Counted from the stretch's first letter, positions 17,820 through 27,219 are shown. The stretch: 64,000 bases of DNA from Pseudomonas sp. S09G 359 (GCF_002843605.1 NZ_CP025263.1:2199501-2263500), one strand, 5' to 3'. The notes: generated by a model from the sequence alone, not told the origin. A program made the numbers and translations.

Positions 17820-17920
17820 TCAGCCATAACCTCGGCGTATGGTGACCTTACGTTAATACGAATATACCGATCACCGCCCCTTAGTGAGACTTGGGCCCCA
17901 ACCACAACCGGGGCCACCCG

Positions 17921-19234
17921 CTAAACGTCGCGCATCAGCAGGCCGAAACGCAGGTCCATCTCGGCTGGCACCGGCACATATACCGTGTGCCCGTCGCCCG
18001 GCGCCACTTCGATGGCTTCGCCCTTGGCGTTGTGCAGGCTGGCCAGGTCAAAGTGGAAATTGCCGGTGGGGGTCATCAATTCCAGGTGATTGCCCACGGC
18101 AAAACGGTTCTTCACCTTGACCTCGGCCCGTTCGCCATGGCGCGCGCCGGTCAGCTCCCCGACAAACTGCTGGCGCTGCGAGACTGAGCTGCCGTTCTGG
18201 TAGTTCTGGTATTCGTCGTGCACATGGCGACGCAGGAAGCCTTCGGTGTAGCCGCGCTGGGCGAGGGATTCGAGGTCTGTCATCAAGCCACGGTCAAAGG
18301 CGCGACCCGCCACCGCATCATCGATGGCCTGGCGATACACCTGGGTGGTGCGCGCGCAGTAGAAGTGCGACTTGGTACGGCCTTCGATCTTCAGCGAATG
18401 CACGCCCATGTGGGTCAGGCGCTCTACATGCTGCACGGCGCGCAGGTCCTTGGCGTTCATGATGTAGGTGCCGTGTTCATCCTCGAAGGCGGGCATCTGC
18501 TCATCGGGGCGGTTGGCTTCCTGCAGCAGGAATACCTGGTCGGTCGGCGTGCCGATGCCCAGTGTCGGCGAATACTCCTGGACGATTTCCCCCGTGGCAT
18601 TTTCCACCGCCGGCGTGGCCTGGTATTTCCAGCGGCAGGCGTTGGTGCAACTGCCCTGGTTGGCGTCGCGCTTGTTCATATAGCCCGAGAGCAGGCAGCG
18701 CCCGGAATACGCCATGCACAACGCGCCGTGCACAAACACTTCCAGCTCCATGGCCGGCACCTGCTGGCGGATTTCGGCGATCTCTTCCAGGGACAGTTCC
18801 CGCGACAGGATCACCCGGCCAATCCCTTGCTGCTGCCAGAACTCCACGCTGGCCCAGTTCACCGTATTGGCCTGCACCGACAGATGGATCGGCATCTGTG
18901 GGAAATGCCGGCGCACCAGCATGATCAGCCCCGGGTCGGACATGATCAGCGCATCCGGGCCCATGGCGATCACGGGGGCCAGGTCCTTGAGGAAGGTTTT
19001 CAGCTTGGCATTGTGCGGCGCGATGTTCACCACCACGTAGAAGCGCTTGCCCTGGGCATGGGCCTCGTCGATACCGAGAGCCAGGTTGGCGTGGTCGAAC
19101 TCATTGTTGCGCACGCGCAGGCTGTAGCGCGGCTGACCGGCGTAGACCGCATCGGCACCGTAGGCGAAGGCGTAGCGCATGTTTTTCAGGGTGCCGGCGG
19201 GGGCGAGCAGTTCGGGGGCGAGGATGGGCGGCAT
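17921..19234 (-). CDS. trhP: U32-family tRNA hydroxylation protein TrhP (YegQ)
   Basis: 437 residues, closely similar to E. coli YegQ (TrhP), which takes part in prephenate-dependent 5-hydroxyuridine formation at tRNA position 34. Landmarks are LLAPAGTLKNMRYAFAYGAD, AVYAGQPRYSLRVRNNEF, the U32 signature EVFVHGALCMAYSGRCLLS and four Cys in the region RCLLS, GSCTNACRW typical of an iron-sulfur or metal site. The frame is open to 19378, but homology begins with PELLAPAGTL, so ATG 19234 is preferred; no strong ribosome site is visible there. Annotated as peptidase U32 in many genomes. Confidence 0.92.
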   Translation of the reverse strand: MPPILAPELLAPAGTLKNMRYAFAYGADAVYAGQPRYSLRVRNNEFDHANLALGIDEAHAQGKRFYVVVNIAPHNAKLKTFLKDLAPVIAMGPDALIMSDPGLIMLVRRHFPQMPIHLSVQANTVNWASVEFWQQQGIGRVILSRELSLEEIAEIRQQVPAMELEVFVHGALCMAYSGRCLLSGYMNKRDANQGSCTNACRWKYQATPAVENATGEIVQEYSPTLGIGTPTDQVFLLQEANRPDEQMPAFEDEHGTYIMNAKDLRAVQHVERLTHMGVHSLKIEGRTKSHFYCARTTQVYRQAIDDAVAGRAFDRGLMTDLESLAQRGYTEGFLRRHVHDEYQNYQNGSSVSQRQQFVGELTGARHGERAEVKVKNRFAVGNHLELMTPTGNFHFDLASLHNAKGEAIEVAPGDGHTVYVPVPAEMDLRFGLLMRDV

Positions 19235-19458
19235 GGGTACGGATCGCAAAAGGTCGCGAAGGTAGCCGAGGGGCACCGGCGGTTTATTGATCCAGGTCGC
19301 CCTTTGCGCATTTTGTATCGCTGTGTATCGGCGGCGGCTGTGGATACGTACCGATTTACACCGGCGGTTTTTCGACACAGGCGCGATACCTCAGGGGCTT
19401 CAAATTGATTCCAACGAGGCACGCCGCCTCCCATCACTGAAACCTGGAGCCCAACGCC

Positions 19459-19716
19459 ATGAACGCTAAAACCATCTTCGCCGCCTGCCTGTTTGCCGCC
19501 TTGAACATCTGCACCTTGTCGGCCCGTGCCGAAGCCAGCGAGCAGACTTACACCTACGGCACTCACCTGGACATCAAGCACGTCGTATCCATGACCCAGG
19601 ACCCCACACCCGCCTGCGGCGTGGTGAATGCGCGGATGACCTACCTGGACTCCCACGACAAGACCCAGGTGCTGGATTACCTCAAGTTTGGCGACGGCTG
19701 CATCGGCGACAACTGA
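19459..19716 (+). CDS. DUF2790 small periplasmic protein
   Basis: 85 residues with a signal peptide (AACLFAALNICTLSARAEA). The mature part of about 60 residues carries the DUF2790 pattern (YTYGTHLDIKHVVSM, CGVVNARMTYLDSHD, VLDYLKFGDGC) with two Cys that could form a disulfide. The family is largely restricted to Pseudomonas, and several members respond to copper or other stress; nothing more can be said here. It lies just before the DipZ remnant. Confidence 0.88.
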   Translation: MNAKTIFAACLFAALNICTLSARAEASEQTYTYGTHLDIKHVVSMTQDPTPACGVVNARMTYLDSHDKTQVLDYLKFGDGCIGDN

Positions 19717-19742
19717 GTGCTCTTATCCATAACGTGAACACC

Positions 19743-20212
19743 ATGCTACTGATCGCATTCCTGGGCGGCATCTGGCCGGGGCGGTCGAATGGCTCAACTC
19801 CCCAGAGCTGAGCGCTCAGGCGCTCAAGGGCAAAGTGGTGCTGGTGGACTTCTGGACCTACGACTGCATCAACTGCCAGCACACCTTGCCGTACGTGAAG
19901 GCGTGGGCGAAGAAGTACGCCAAGGACGGCCTGGTGGTGATCGGCGTGCATCCCCCGGAATACGGCTATGAACGCAGCCTCGGCAACGTCAAGGATCAGG
20001 TACGCAAGCTAGGTATCACTTATCCGGTGGCCATCGACAACAACTACGCGATCTGGCGCAACTTCGATAACCAGTACTGGCCCGCCCACTACCTGATCGA
20101 CGCCAAGGGCCAGGTACGCTACAGCCATTTTGGCGAGGGGCATTATGAGGCGCAGGAGCAGATGCTCCAGACGCTGTTAAGCGAGGCCAAAGACGGCGCC
20201 TCCGGCAGGTGA
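19743..20212 (+). pseudogene. Deletion remnant of DipZ (thioredoxin domain only, frameshifted)
   Basis: The ATG at 19743 encodes MLLIAFLGGI, the usual first residues of DipZ (CcdA-TlpA fusion). These normally lead into the membrane domain, but here the frame hits a stop after about 22 codons. In another frame, from about 19772, a thioredoxin domain follows: AGAVEWLNSPELSAQALKGK, VVLVDFWTYDCINCQ (CxxC), then VIGVHPPE and FGEGHYEAQE. So the DNA for the membrane part and linker has been deleted and the join is out of frame. A GTG at 19835 could still make a 125-residue cytoplasmic thioredoxin-like protein, but without export signal it could not serve its usual role in periplasmic thiol reduction. 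Confidence 0.75.
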
Positions 20213-20320
20213 GCGATGCGGTCTATGCTTGTTCAGTAAGCCGATGGCACTCCTAGGTTTCGCAGTGGACTAAGCAACAGGGTCTACCCAGGCCCTTTGC
20301 TTTTCTGACATGGACCGGAC

Positions 20321-21388
20321 ATGAATCAAACCAACCTGCAATTCAAGACCCTGCTATTACTGCTGGTCCTGGTGACCGTCGCATTTATCTGGATATTGCT
20401 GCCGTTTTACGGCGCGGTGTTCTGGGCAGTCATCCTGGGCATCATCTTTGCCCCGATGCAACGCCGCCTGCAGCAGCGCTTTGGCTGGAACCGCAACCTC
20501 ACGTCCCTGACCACCTTGATGGTGTGCCTGGTGATCGCCATTTTGCCGGTGATCATTACCAGCGCCTTGCTGGTACAAGAGGGCGCGACCCTCTACAAAA
20601 ACGTCGAGAGCGGCAAGCTGGACGTGGCCGGGTATATCGAGCAGTTCAAGAACTTCCTGCCGCCGTACTTCCAGCATCTGTTGGACCGCTTCGGCATGGG
20701 CAACCTGGAAGGGCTGCGCGAAAAGATCGTCAAGAGCGCGATGCAGGGCAGCCAGTTCTTTGCGTCCCAAGCGTTCAGCTTCGGCCAGGGCACGTTTGAT
20801 TTCCTGGTGAGTTTTTTCATCATGCTGTACTTGCTGTTTTTCCTCCTGCGCGACGGCCCCGAGCTGGTGCGCAAGGTGCGCACGGCGGTGCCGTTGGCCG
20901 AGCCGCAGAAGCGCCGCTTGCAGCTCAAGTTCAACCGGGTAGTGCGCGCGACGGTCAAGGGCAACGTATTGGTGGCCGTGACCCAGGGGGCACTGGGCGG
21001 TTTGATCTTCTGGTTTTTGGACATTCCCAGCGCGTTGCTCTGGGCGGTGTTGATGGCGTTTCTGTCGCTGTTGCCGGCGGTGGGGGCGGGCATTGTGTGG
21101 GGGCCGGTGGCCGTTTATTTCCTGTTGAGCGGTTCGATCTGGCAGGGCGTGGTGCTGGGGTTGTTCGGCGTGTTTGTAATCGGCCTGGTGGACAACGTGC
21201 TGCGCCCGATCCTGGTGGGCAAGGACACCAAGATGCCCGACTACCTGATCCTGATCTCGACTCTCGGCGGCCTGTCGGTGTTTGGCCTCAACGGGTTTGT
21301 GATCGGGCCCCTGGTGGCGGCGTTGTTCATGTCCAGCTGGGCGCTGTTTGTCGAGAGCAAGCCGCGCGTCAAGTTGCCATTGCCGTGA
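20321..21388 (+). CDS. AI-2E family transporter (PerM-like permease)
   Basis: 355 residues with about eight membrane segments. The N-terminal pair is followed by a long amphipathic region (about 95-160) and then the typical C-terminal block LLPAVGAGIVWGPVAVYFLL, DNVLRPILVGKDTKMPDYLI, LNGFVIGPLVAALFM. The family includes PerM and TqsA; members have been linked to autoinducer or ion export, but most substrates are unknown. It is a single gene after the DipZ remnant; no strong ribosome site is seen (ATGGACCGGAC before the ATG). Confidence 0.87.
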   Translation: MNQTNLQFKTLLLLLVLVTVAFIWILLPFYGAVFWAVILGIIFAPMQRRLQQRFGWNRNLTSLTTLMVCLVIAILPVIITSALLVQEGATLYKNVESGKLDVAGYIEQFKNFLPPYFQHLLDRFGMGNLEGLREKIVKSAMQGSQFFASQAFSFGQGTFDFLVSFFIMLYLLFFLLRDGPELVRKVRTAVPLAEPQKRRLQLKFNRVVRATVKGNVLVAVTQGALGGLIFWFLDIPSALLWAVLMAFLSLLPAVGAGIVWGPVAVYFLLSGSIWQGVVLGLFGVFVIGLVDNVLRPILVGKDTKMPDYLILISTLGGLSVFGLNGFVIGPLVAALFMSSWALFVESKPRVKLPLP

Positions 21389-21391
21389 CGA

Positions 21392-21574
21392 TCAGGCGTG
21401 CAGCTTGAAGGTCGAGGCTTGTTGCAGTTGTTTCTCGGCGGCGGACAACGATGTCAGCGGGCCGCTGATGGCTTCTCCGTCGCGTACCAGGTACCAGCAG
21501 GCGAGCAAACCCAACTCCCGAAGAGAGGCGGGGACGGCGCTACCGATGACGGACATGATTTGAACAGTGGGCAT
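21392..21574 (-). CDS. Small uncharacterised protein (60 residues)
   Basis: 60 residues beginning MPTVQIMSVIGSAVPASLRE. It has one weakly hydrophobic stretch (LGLLACWYLVRDG) and a C-terminal amphipathic helix (LSAAEKQLQQAS). GGAGG stands five bases before the ATG, a strong sign that it is translated. Convergent with the AI-2E permease, whose stop is three bases away. I recognise no family with certainty. Confidence 0.6.
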   Translation of the reverse strand: MPTVQIMSVIGSAVPASLRELGLLACWYLVRDGEAISGPLTSLSAAEKQLQQASTFKLHA

Positions 21575-21665
21575 AAGAACCTCCAATCGCTATGGAGGCC
21601 ACCTTACGGCGTCGAGTGGCGTAGGAAAAATCACCCGTCTCGATAGTCGACATCGACGCGAGGTG

Positions 21666-21860
21666 TCAGTCCACCACTTGATCGAGCATGTTCACCACTT
21701 CCTGCTCACTGAGCAGGCCCTTGCGCACCAGGTTTTCCGCCAGTAACGCGAGGAACTTGGCGCTGCGGTGGCCTTCCAGGTGCTTGAGCTCCGTGAGGGC
21801 GCTGTACACCTTGCTGGACGTACAGAGGCCAGCGGTGCGGTGGGGGTTTTGCGTGGGCAT
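21666..21860 (-). CDS. Small uncharacterised protein (64 residues)
   Basis: 64 residues, mostly helical, with no signal or membrane segment: ALTELKHLEGHRSAKFLALL then AENLVRKGLLSEQEVVNMLD. AAGGA lies about ten bases upstream of the ATG. Codon usage looks normal for the genome. The C-terminal helix-turn pattern suggests a small protein-binding module, but no function is assigned. Confidence 0.55.
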   Translation of the reverse strand: MPTQNPHRTAGLCTSSKVYSALTELKHLEGHRSAKFLALLAENLVRKGLLSEQEVVNMLDQVVD

Positions 21861-22041
21861 GGTCAGTCGTCCTTGTTGTTATTGGGTGGACAGGATCCAG
21901 AGTGGGCGTATGGCGTGACGCAAACATGACAGCGCAAGCCCTGTTCAAGCAAGTAGACATTGGTGTCAATCATGTGCGAATACGCCTCTGGCATTGTCCT
22001 CAGAGCGACCTTTGCAGGATAAATCCGGACTTTGCGCACAA

Positions 22042-22068
22042 AAAAAGGCCCCGCGTGTCAGCGAGGCC
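22042..22068 (-). terminator. Terminator after the Tyr/Pro-rich protein gene
   Basis: On the minus strand AGGCCTCGC-loop-GCGGGGCCT is followed by seven T. One mismatch in a nine-base stem. It lies 25 bases after the stop of the gene at 22094-22441. Confidence 0.75.
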
Positions 22069-22093
22069 TGTTTCAGACGTAGGGGATTGCCGG

Positions 22094-22441
22094 TTACCAG
22101 CCGCGGCCGTAATAGCCGTGGGGAGGGCCGTAGTAGCCACGCGGTGGGCCGTAATACACCGGCGCCGGGCGGTAATACACTTGCTGCTGTACATACACCG
22201 GTGGTGGCGGTGCGTAGTAGACCGGCGGCGGGGCGGCGTAGACAGGTTGCGGCTGCACATACACCGGCTGCTGCACATAGACCTCGCGGGGCTGGCTGGC
22301 AACCACGGAGCCTACGACGGCGGCGCCGACTAACGCACCCAAGACAGCCGGGCCACCCCATCCACCACCGTGGGCGGAGGCTTGGCCTGCCATAGCGAGT
22401 GCACCGATAAGCAAGGCGATCTTGGGGATTTTACGAATCAT
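22094..22441 (-). CDS. Secreted low-complexity Tyr/Pro/Val-rich protein
   Basis: 115 residues. A signal peptide (IALLIGALAMAGQASA) is followed by a short Gly-rich hydrophobic stretch (GGPAVLGALVGAAVVGSVVA). The rest is a repetitive region of VYV, YYAPPP and GPPxGYY motifs that ends in YYGRGW. No enzymatic domain. Similar proteins occur widely in Pseudomonas as uncharacterised periplasmic or surface proteins. Of two close ATGs, the one at 22441 has GAGGA at proper spacing; the one at 22447 abuts it. It has its own terminator. Confidence 0.75.
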   Translation of the reverse strand: MIRKIPKIALLIGALAMAGQASAHGGGWGGPAVLGALVGAAVVGSVVASQPREVYVQQPVYVQPQPVYAAPPPVYYAPPPPVYVQQQVYYRPAPVYYGPPRGYYGPPHGYYGRGW

Positions 22442-22602
22442 GGTCATTCCTCGGTTAGCCCCTGCGCTTGTGGTCTGCAATCAATGACTCAAGTAATGTC
22501 GCGGGGATACTTTTAAGACAACGTATTTCTGAAAAACAGCACGGCCGCTAGGTAAAGGTTGTGTAAGGTCTGTACCGATTTGCTTACTCAAAGGAGTTTT
22601 CC

Positions 22603-23421
22603 ATGCAGATGCACCCCAACAAGGACACCCAACTGTGCATGTCACTGTCGGCGCGCCCCGGAAACTTTGGCTTGCGATTTCATAACCACCTGTACGAGCA
22701 GTTGGGTCTGAACTTCTACTATAAAGCCTTCAGCAGCCGGGATTTGCCCGGCGCGATAGGTGGTATCCGTGCGTTGGGCGTGCGCGGCTGCGGGGTGTCC
22801 ATGCCGTTCAAGGAAGCCGCCATTGCCTTAGTGGACGAACTCGACGCTTCGGTTCAAGCCATCGACTCGCTGAACACCATCGTCAACACCGACGGCCACC
22901 TCAAGGCCTACAACACCGACTACATCGCCGTTGAGCAATTGCTGAAAAAGCACGCGGTGCCCACGGACTCGACCTTTGCCCTGCATGGCAGCGGCGGCAT
23001 GGCCAAGGCCGTCGCCAGCGCCTTGCGCGATGGCGGCTATGCCAATGGCGTGATCGTGGCGCGCAACGAAGCGGCGGGCAGGGCGCTGGCCCGCAACCTG
23101 GGGTATGAGTGGCAGGCCCAACTTGGGGGTTTACGCCCGCAGATGCTGGTCAACGTGACGCCGATTGGCATGACGGGTGGCCCCGAGGCGGATGCCCTGG
23201 CGTTCGAAGCGGATGCGGTGGATAAAGCGGAGACTGTCTTCGATGTGGTGGCGATTCCCGCCGAAACGCCGTTGATCGTGCGTGGGCGCGCCGAGGGCAA
23301 GCGCGTCATCACCGGGCTGGAAGTGATCGCGATTCAGGCGTTGGAGCAGTTTGTGCTCTATACCGGGGTGCGGCCGACACAAGAGCAGTTTGAGGCGGCT
23401 GTAGCCTTCGCCCGAAGCTGA
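22603..23421 (+). CDS. Shikimate 5-dehydrogenase-like protein (SDH-L type)
   Basis: 272 residues of the AroE superfamily, most like the SDH-like branch known from Haemophilus HI0607. The substrate region contains SLSARPGNFG, SMPFKE with the catalytic Lys, and NTDY with the catalytic Asp. The NAD(P)-binding loop is LHGSGGMAKAVASAL. Branch members reduce shikimate slowly and their true role is debated, so a core role in aromatic synthesis should not be assumed. AAAGGAG lies seven bases before the ATG. Single gene. Confidence 0.85.
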   Translation: MQMHPNKDTQLCMSLSARPGNFGLRFHNHLYEQLGLNFYYKAFSSRDLPGAIGGIRALGVRGCGVSMPFKEAAIALVDELDASVQAIDSLNTIVNTDGHLKAYNTDYIAVEQLLKKHAVPTDSTFALHGSGGMAKAVASALRDGGYANGVIVARNEAAGRALARNLGYEWQAQLGGLRPQMLVNVTPIGMTGGPEADALAFEADAVDKAETVFDVVAIPAETPLIVRGRAEGKRVITGLEVIAIQALEQFVLYTGVRPTQEQFEAAVAFARS

Positions 23422-23438
23422 ACATCAAAGCCTTCCAG

Positions 23439-23472
23439 GGCGCCACCTGAACCATTCGGATCAGGTGGCGCC
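23439..23472. repeat. Perfect 12-bp inverted repeat after the SDH-like gene
   Basis: GGCGCCACCTGA and TCAGGTGGCGCC flank a 10-base loop, 17 bases past the stop of the SDH-like gene. A strong hairpin without a T-tract; it may stabilise the transcript end or act as a weak terminator. Confidence 0.6.
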
Positions 23473-23594
23473 AGCGGGAAGCTGCTTACTCATCGGGGCT
23501 TAACGGTTCGATTCGCGTGAGACGAGTCGTTCACCAGCGGCGGAAGTCTTTTCAGAGTTTCCTTAACTGGCGCACCACGCGCCCTGAAGTGGAA

Positions 23595-24095
23595 TCATGG
23601 CTTGGCTTGGCGAAGTACCAGCTGCGACAGGCGGGTCTTAACTCGGAAGCAGAACTCACGAATTTGAAATTGATAAGCCGGCAGAACCATGTAGTTGATA
23701 TCGGAACTAATCGAATCTTTAATCTGCATGTATTTACCAGTCTTGCTGGCAATCGCCTGGTATTCCGCTTCGTATTTAGCGTAAGAGGCTTTGTTGTAGA
23801 TCTTTAATACATCAAGCTCTTTACGGCATTGCTCAGCGCGATTTTCGTTCAAGTTTGTTTCGGATTCTGGCTGAGCAGTTTCCTGCGCGGCGGCGGTTGT
23901 GGCGTTCGCAGACGCTGCCTCATAGCGCACGGTATAAGGTGTAGTCGGCTCTGCGGGTGCTGGATGTGCGACCTCTGCGGGTGATTGCTGGGTGACAGCA
24001 GGCGCTGGAGTCTCTTTGGGTTTTTCTGGAGTTTTTGTCGCGCATCCCGAGAGGGCAAGTCCTGCCAATACAACAATGCCACAAATTTTATTCAT
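23595..24095 (-). CDS. Uncharacterised lipoprotein
   Basis: 166 residues. An N-terminal lipoprotein signal ends in the lipobox LSGC (ICGIVVLAGLALSGC). A Pro/Ala/Thr-rich linker of about 55 residues follows, then a charged helical domain with two Cys (EQCRKELDVLKIYNKASYAK, IREFCFRVKTRLSQLVL). The gene is clearly less GC-rich than its neighbours, which suggests recent acquisition or relaxed selection. The ATG at 24095 is chosen because it begins the signal; the frame is open further to a TTG at 24197. Function unknown. Confidence 0.65.
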   Translation of the reverse strand: MNKICGIVVLAGLALSGCATKTPEKPKETPAPAVTQQSPAEVAHPAPAEPTTPYTVRYEAASANATTAAAQETAQPESETNLNENRAEQCRKELDVLKIYNKASYAKYEAEYQAIASKTGKYMQIKDSISSDINYMVLPAYQFQIREFCFRVKTRLSQLVLRQAKP

Positions 24096-24243
24096 CAGTT
24101 TCACCAAAGATTTAATTATGAACGGCTGAGTCGTTACGGTCTGGGCAAAGGTAAAAACACATTCACCGATGGGGTGTAAATGTTCTACCAGCCTCAAGGC
24201 GCTCAGCCTCTCTTCCCTGAGTGCGCAGGTGGACGATAATAGT

Positions 24244-24279
24244 AAAAAAATACCGAGCTGACGAGTAAAAGCTCGTCAG
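24244..24279 (-). terminator. Possible terminator downstream of yceH
   Basis: CTGACGAG-loop-CTCGTCAG (perfect 8-bp stem), followed on the minus strand by seven bases and then a run of seven T. The delay before the T-tract makes it less typical. It lies within an AT-rich gap between the lipoprotein gene and yceH. Confidence 0.35.
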
Positions 24280-24308
24280 AAAAACCACAAATTTAATCGG
24301 GTAGTTAC

Positions 24309-24395
24309 TGTGGGGGGCAAGCCTGCTATAGCGGGGTAACAGGTTGGAGATCGGTGATTGGCACACCGCTATCGGGAGTAAGCCCCCTCCCACAT
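24309..24395. repeat. Degenerate REPIN, GTGGGAGGGGGCTTGC type
   Basis: The right arm (CGGGAGTAAGCCCCCTCCCA) is well preserved. The left arm (TGTGGGGGGCAAGCCTGC) has changes and a deletion. It lies just after the yceH stop. Confidence 0.65.
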
Positions 24396-24405
24396 TGGAC
24401 ATGTG

Positions 24406-25053
24406 TTACGCCTGTTCGAGTTGCGCCAGGCGCTCTTCCAACGCCGCAATCCGTGCTTCCAGCTCTTCAATCCGGTCCACGGAAACCGCTGTACCACGCT
24501 CGACGGGATTGCCCCGCGCGGAAATAATCGCCTCGATATCCGCCGGATCCCCCAGCGCATGGGTATAACGGTCTTCGCGTTGCCCCGCCTGGCGCGGCAC
24601 CAACAGCGCCAGCCCGCGTGCAATCAGGCGTTCAAGCTGATGCACGACCTGCTCGGCATCTTCAAAGTCATGCATGCGCCCGCTGCGGGTCAGCAGTTCG
24701 TTGACGGTTTGCGGCCCGCGCAAAAACAGCAGCCCGGTCAGGATTACCTGGGCCGGCACCAACTCCAGCGCCTTATCCACGCGATGCTCCCAGCGGTCGG
24801 CGCGGCTGCCCATCACCAGGCGGGTGAAGCCCTGGCCTTCCAGCGCTCGCAGGCTTTGCCCGACCTGGCCCTGGCTGAGGTTCATCACCGGTTCGCGGCT
24901 GGTCTTCTGGTTGCACGCCAGCACCAGGGCATTGAGGGTGAGGGGGTAGGTTTCCGGGTTGGTCGCCTGTTTTTCGATCAGGCAGCCCAGGAGGCGGATT
25001 TCCGTGCTGTTCAGGCGCGGCTCAGGGGTGTCGGTGTCGTGCTCGGCGGTCAT
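24406..25053 (-). CDS. yceH: YceH/DUF480 family protein
   Basis: 215 residues, the usual size of the YceH (UPF0502/DUF480) family. Typical segments are [40 protein letters not shown] and [19 protein letters not shown], forming tandem winged-helix folds. A C-terminal coiled coil ends the protein ([20 protein letters not shown]). Function is not established; a link to DNA or RNA binding is suggested only by the fold. Single gene, with a degenerate REPIN after it. Confidence 0.92.
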   Translation of the reverse strand: MTAEHDTDTPEPRLNSTEIRLLGCLIEKQATNPETYPLTLNALVLACNQKTSREPVMNLSQGQVGQSLRALEGQGFTRLVMGSRADRWEHRVDKALELVPAQVILTGLLFLRGPQTVNELLTRSGRMHDFEDAEQVVHQLERLIARGLALLVPRQAGQREDRYTHALGDPADIEAIISARGNPVERGTAVSVDRIEELEARIAALEERLAQLEQA

Positions 25054-25167
25054 CGCGCTTTCCCTATGCAGTGAACCGCCTAGCCTAAGCCGGAAAAAAT
25101 AAAAGACAAGCCGCTGGCGTGTCTATAATCGCCGCTGGTTCAACCGTGCCCTAACCATGAGACTGCC

Positions 25168-25677
25168 ATGACTATTTCCCTGTACGCCGCTTCTATCCCA
25201 GTCTTCAAGCAAATGCTCAACGCCTTGAGCGATGTGCTGAACAAAGCCGAAGCCCACGCCACCGCCAAGAACATCGAGCCGAATGCCTTGCTGCAAGCGC
25301 GCCTGTTCCCGGACATGTTCCAACTGGTGCGCCAGGTGCAGATCGCCGTCGACTTCGCCAAGGGCGTTTCCGCGCGCCTGGCCGAGATCGAAGTGCCGAA
25401 ATACGAAGACAGCGAAGTGACCTTCGCCGACCTGCAAGCACTGATCGCCAAGGTCCTGGCGTTTGTCGACACCATCAAGCCCGAGCAAGTCGACGGCAAG
25501 GAAGGCATCGAAATCATCACCCGCCCAGGCACGCCGAAAGAGAAGCGCTTCAGCGGCCAGTCCTACCTGCTGACCTACGGCCTGCCGCAGTTCTTCTTCC
25601 ACGTCACCACCGCGTACGCCTTGCTGCGTCATAACGGCGTGGAAGTGGGCAAGCGTGATTACATGGGTGCTTTCTAA
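25168..25677 (+). CDS. DUF1993 domain protein
   Basis: 169 residues, full length for DUF1993. Pattern seen: MTISLYAASIPVFKQMLNAL, ARLFPDMFQLVRQVQIAVDF, and a C-terminal YLLTYGLPQFFFHVTTAYAL then LLRHNGVEVGKRDYMG. Predicted helical bundle of the DinB-like type with a conserved His near the end. Cytoplasmic, of unknown function. It has a strong terminator downstream shared with sstT. Confidence 0.9.
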   Translation: MTISLYAASIPVFKQMLNALSDVLNKAEAHATAKNIEPNALLQARLFPDMFQLVRQVQIAVDFAKGVSARLAEIEVPKYEDSEVTFADLQALIAKVLAFVDTIKPEQVDGKEGIEIITRPGTPKEKRFSGQSYLLTYGLPQFFFHVTTAYALLRHNGVEVGKRDYMGAF

Positions 25678-25697
25678 ATAGCCGCGTTCTAAACCCA

Positions 25698-25746
25698 TAA
25701 AAAAAGCCCGGGACGGTTCATTCAAGAACCTCCCCGGGCTTTTTTG
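25698..25746. terminator. Bidirectional terminator between DUF1993 gene and sstT
   Basis: AAAAAAAGCCCGGG, a loop of about 24 bases, and CCCGGGCTTTTTTG form a hairpin with A and T runs on both sides. It lies between convergent genes and can end both transcripts. Confidence 0.88.
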
Positions 25747-25756
25747 TATCCGACGT

Positions 25757-26977
25757 TTACGCCGGCTGTTCTTCCTTGCCCAGGCACGCGGCAGCGGTGA
25801 ACAGCACATCGGTGGACGAATTGAGCGCGGTTTCCGCCGAGTCCTGCAACACACCGATGATGAAGCCGACGGCCACCACCTGCATGGCAATCTCACTCGG
25901 AATACCGAACAGGCTGCACGCCAGCGGAATCAATAGCAGCGAGCCCCCGGCCACACCCGAAGCACCGCAGGCACAGATGGCTGCGACCACACTGAGCAGC
26001 ACGGCCGTGGGCAGGTCGACGGCAATGCCCAGGGTGTGCACGGCCGCCAAGGTCAGCACGGTGATGGTGATCGCGGCACCGGCCATGTTGATGGTGGCGC
26101 CCAGTGGGATCGACACCGAGTAGGTGTCTTCATGCAGGCCCAGGCGTTTGCTCAGCGCCAGGTTTACCGGAATGTTCGCCGCCGAGCTGCGGGTGAAGAA
26201 GGCCGTGATGCCACTCTCACGCAGGCACAGCAGCACCAGCGGGAAGGGGTTGCGGCGCAGTTTCCAGAACACGATCGCCGGGTTGATCACCAGTGCCACG
26301 AACAGCATGCAGCCGATGAGCACCAGCAGCAGGTGCGCGTAGCCGAGCAGGGCGCCAAAACCGGAAGTGGCCAGGGTGGACGCCACCAGGCCGAAAATAC
26401 CCAGCGGCGCAAAGCGGATCACCATGCGTACGATCAACGTGACACCGTTGGACAGGTCATCCAGCACGGTGCGGGTGGTTTCGCCAGCGTGGCGAATCGC
26501 AATACCCATGCCGATGGCCCAGGCCAGGATGCCGATGAAGTTGGCATTCATCAGTGCGCTCACCGGGTTGTCCACCACGCTCAACAGCAGGCTTTGCAGC
26601 ACCTCGCCGATGCCGCCGGGCGCGCTGACGGTGGCGTCATGGGTGGCGAGTACCAGCGAGGACGGGAACCACATGCTGGCGATCACCGCGACCACGGCAG
26701 CGGCGAAGGTGCCCAGCAGGTACAGGAACAGGATCGGCTTGATATGGGTTTCCTGGCCGTGTTTGTGGTTGGCGATCGACGCCATCACCAGCACAAATAC
26801 CAGGATCGGCGCCACGGCCTTGAGCGCGGCGACAAACACCTTGCCGATAAACCCGGTGGCCTTGGCCGCCTCGGGCAGCAGCAAGGCCAGCAGGATGCCG
26901 GCGATCAGGCCGATGACAATTTGGGTGACCAGGCTGACGCGCATAAGTCGTTGCAACAGGGAGGGGGCAGCAGTCAT
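25757..26977 (-). CDS. sstT: Serine/threonine:Na+ symporter
   Basis: 406 residues, closely similar to E. coli SstT, which takes up serine and threonine with sodium. Dicarboxylate/amino acid:cation symporter fold. Landmarks include [56 protein letters not shown] and the C-terminal [20 protein letters not shown]. The ATG at 26977 is preferred to a GTG two codons upstream; neither has a strong ribosome site. Inner membrane. Confidence 0.95.
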   Translation of the reverse strand: MTAAPSLLQRLMRVSLVTQIVIGLIAGILLALLLPEAAKATGFIGKVFVAALKAVAPILVFVLVMASIANHKHGQETHIKPILFLYLLGTFAAAVVAVIASMWFPSSLVLATHDATVSAPGGIGEVLQSLLLSVVDNPVSALMNANFIGILAWAIGMGIAIRHAGETTRTVLDDLSNGVTLIVRMVIRFAPLGIFGLVASTLATSGFGALLGYAHLLLVLIGCMLFVALVINPAIVFWKLRRNPFPLVLLCLRESGITAFFTRSSAANIPVNLALSKRLGLHEDTYSVSIPLGATINMAGAAITITVLTLAAVHTLGIAVDLPTAVLLSVVAAICACGASGVAGGSLLLIPLACSLFGIPSEIAMQVVAVGFIIGVLQDSAETALNSSTDVLFTAAACLGKEEQPA

Positions 26978-27219
26978 AAACACTTGTCTCTAGTTTTTTT
27001 AGTCGGGCGCAGCAATGCAGGCGGAAAGCTCCGTAGGAAGCAGGCCGCGAAGTCTAGCATGCTGCTGTAAGCGCCCCGCGCGGTGCGGCATTGCGTCACC
27101 CGCGCCCGCAGGCCTTGGGCAAATCCGGACACGTTCTGTTAAGATTCTTGCCTCTCATCTTTCCTCTCCGTCAGCGGGCCCTTCGGGCTGTCGTTGATGT
27201 CGTTGTTTCTGGAGTTTTC

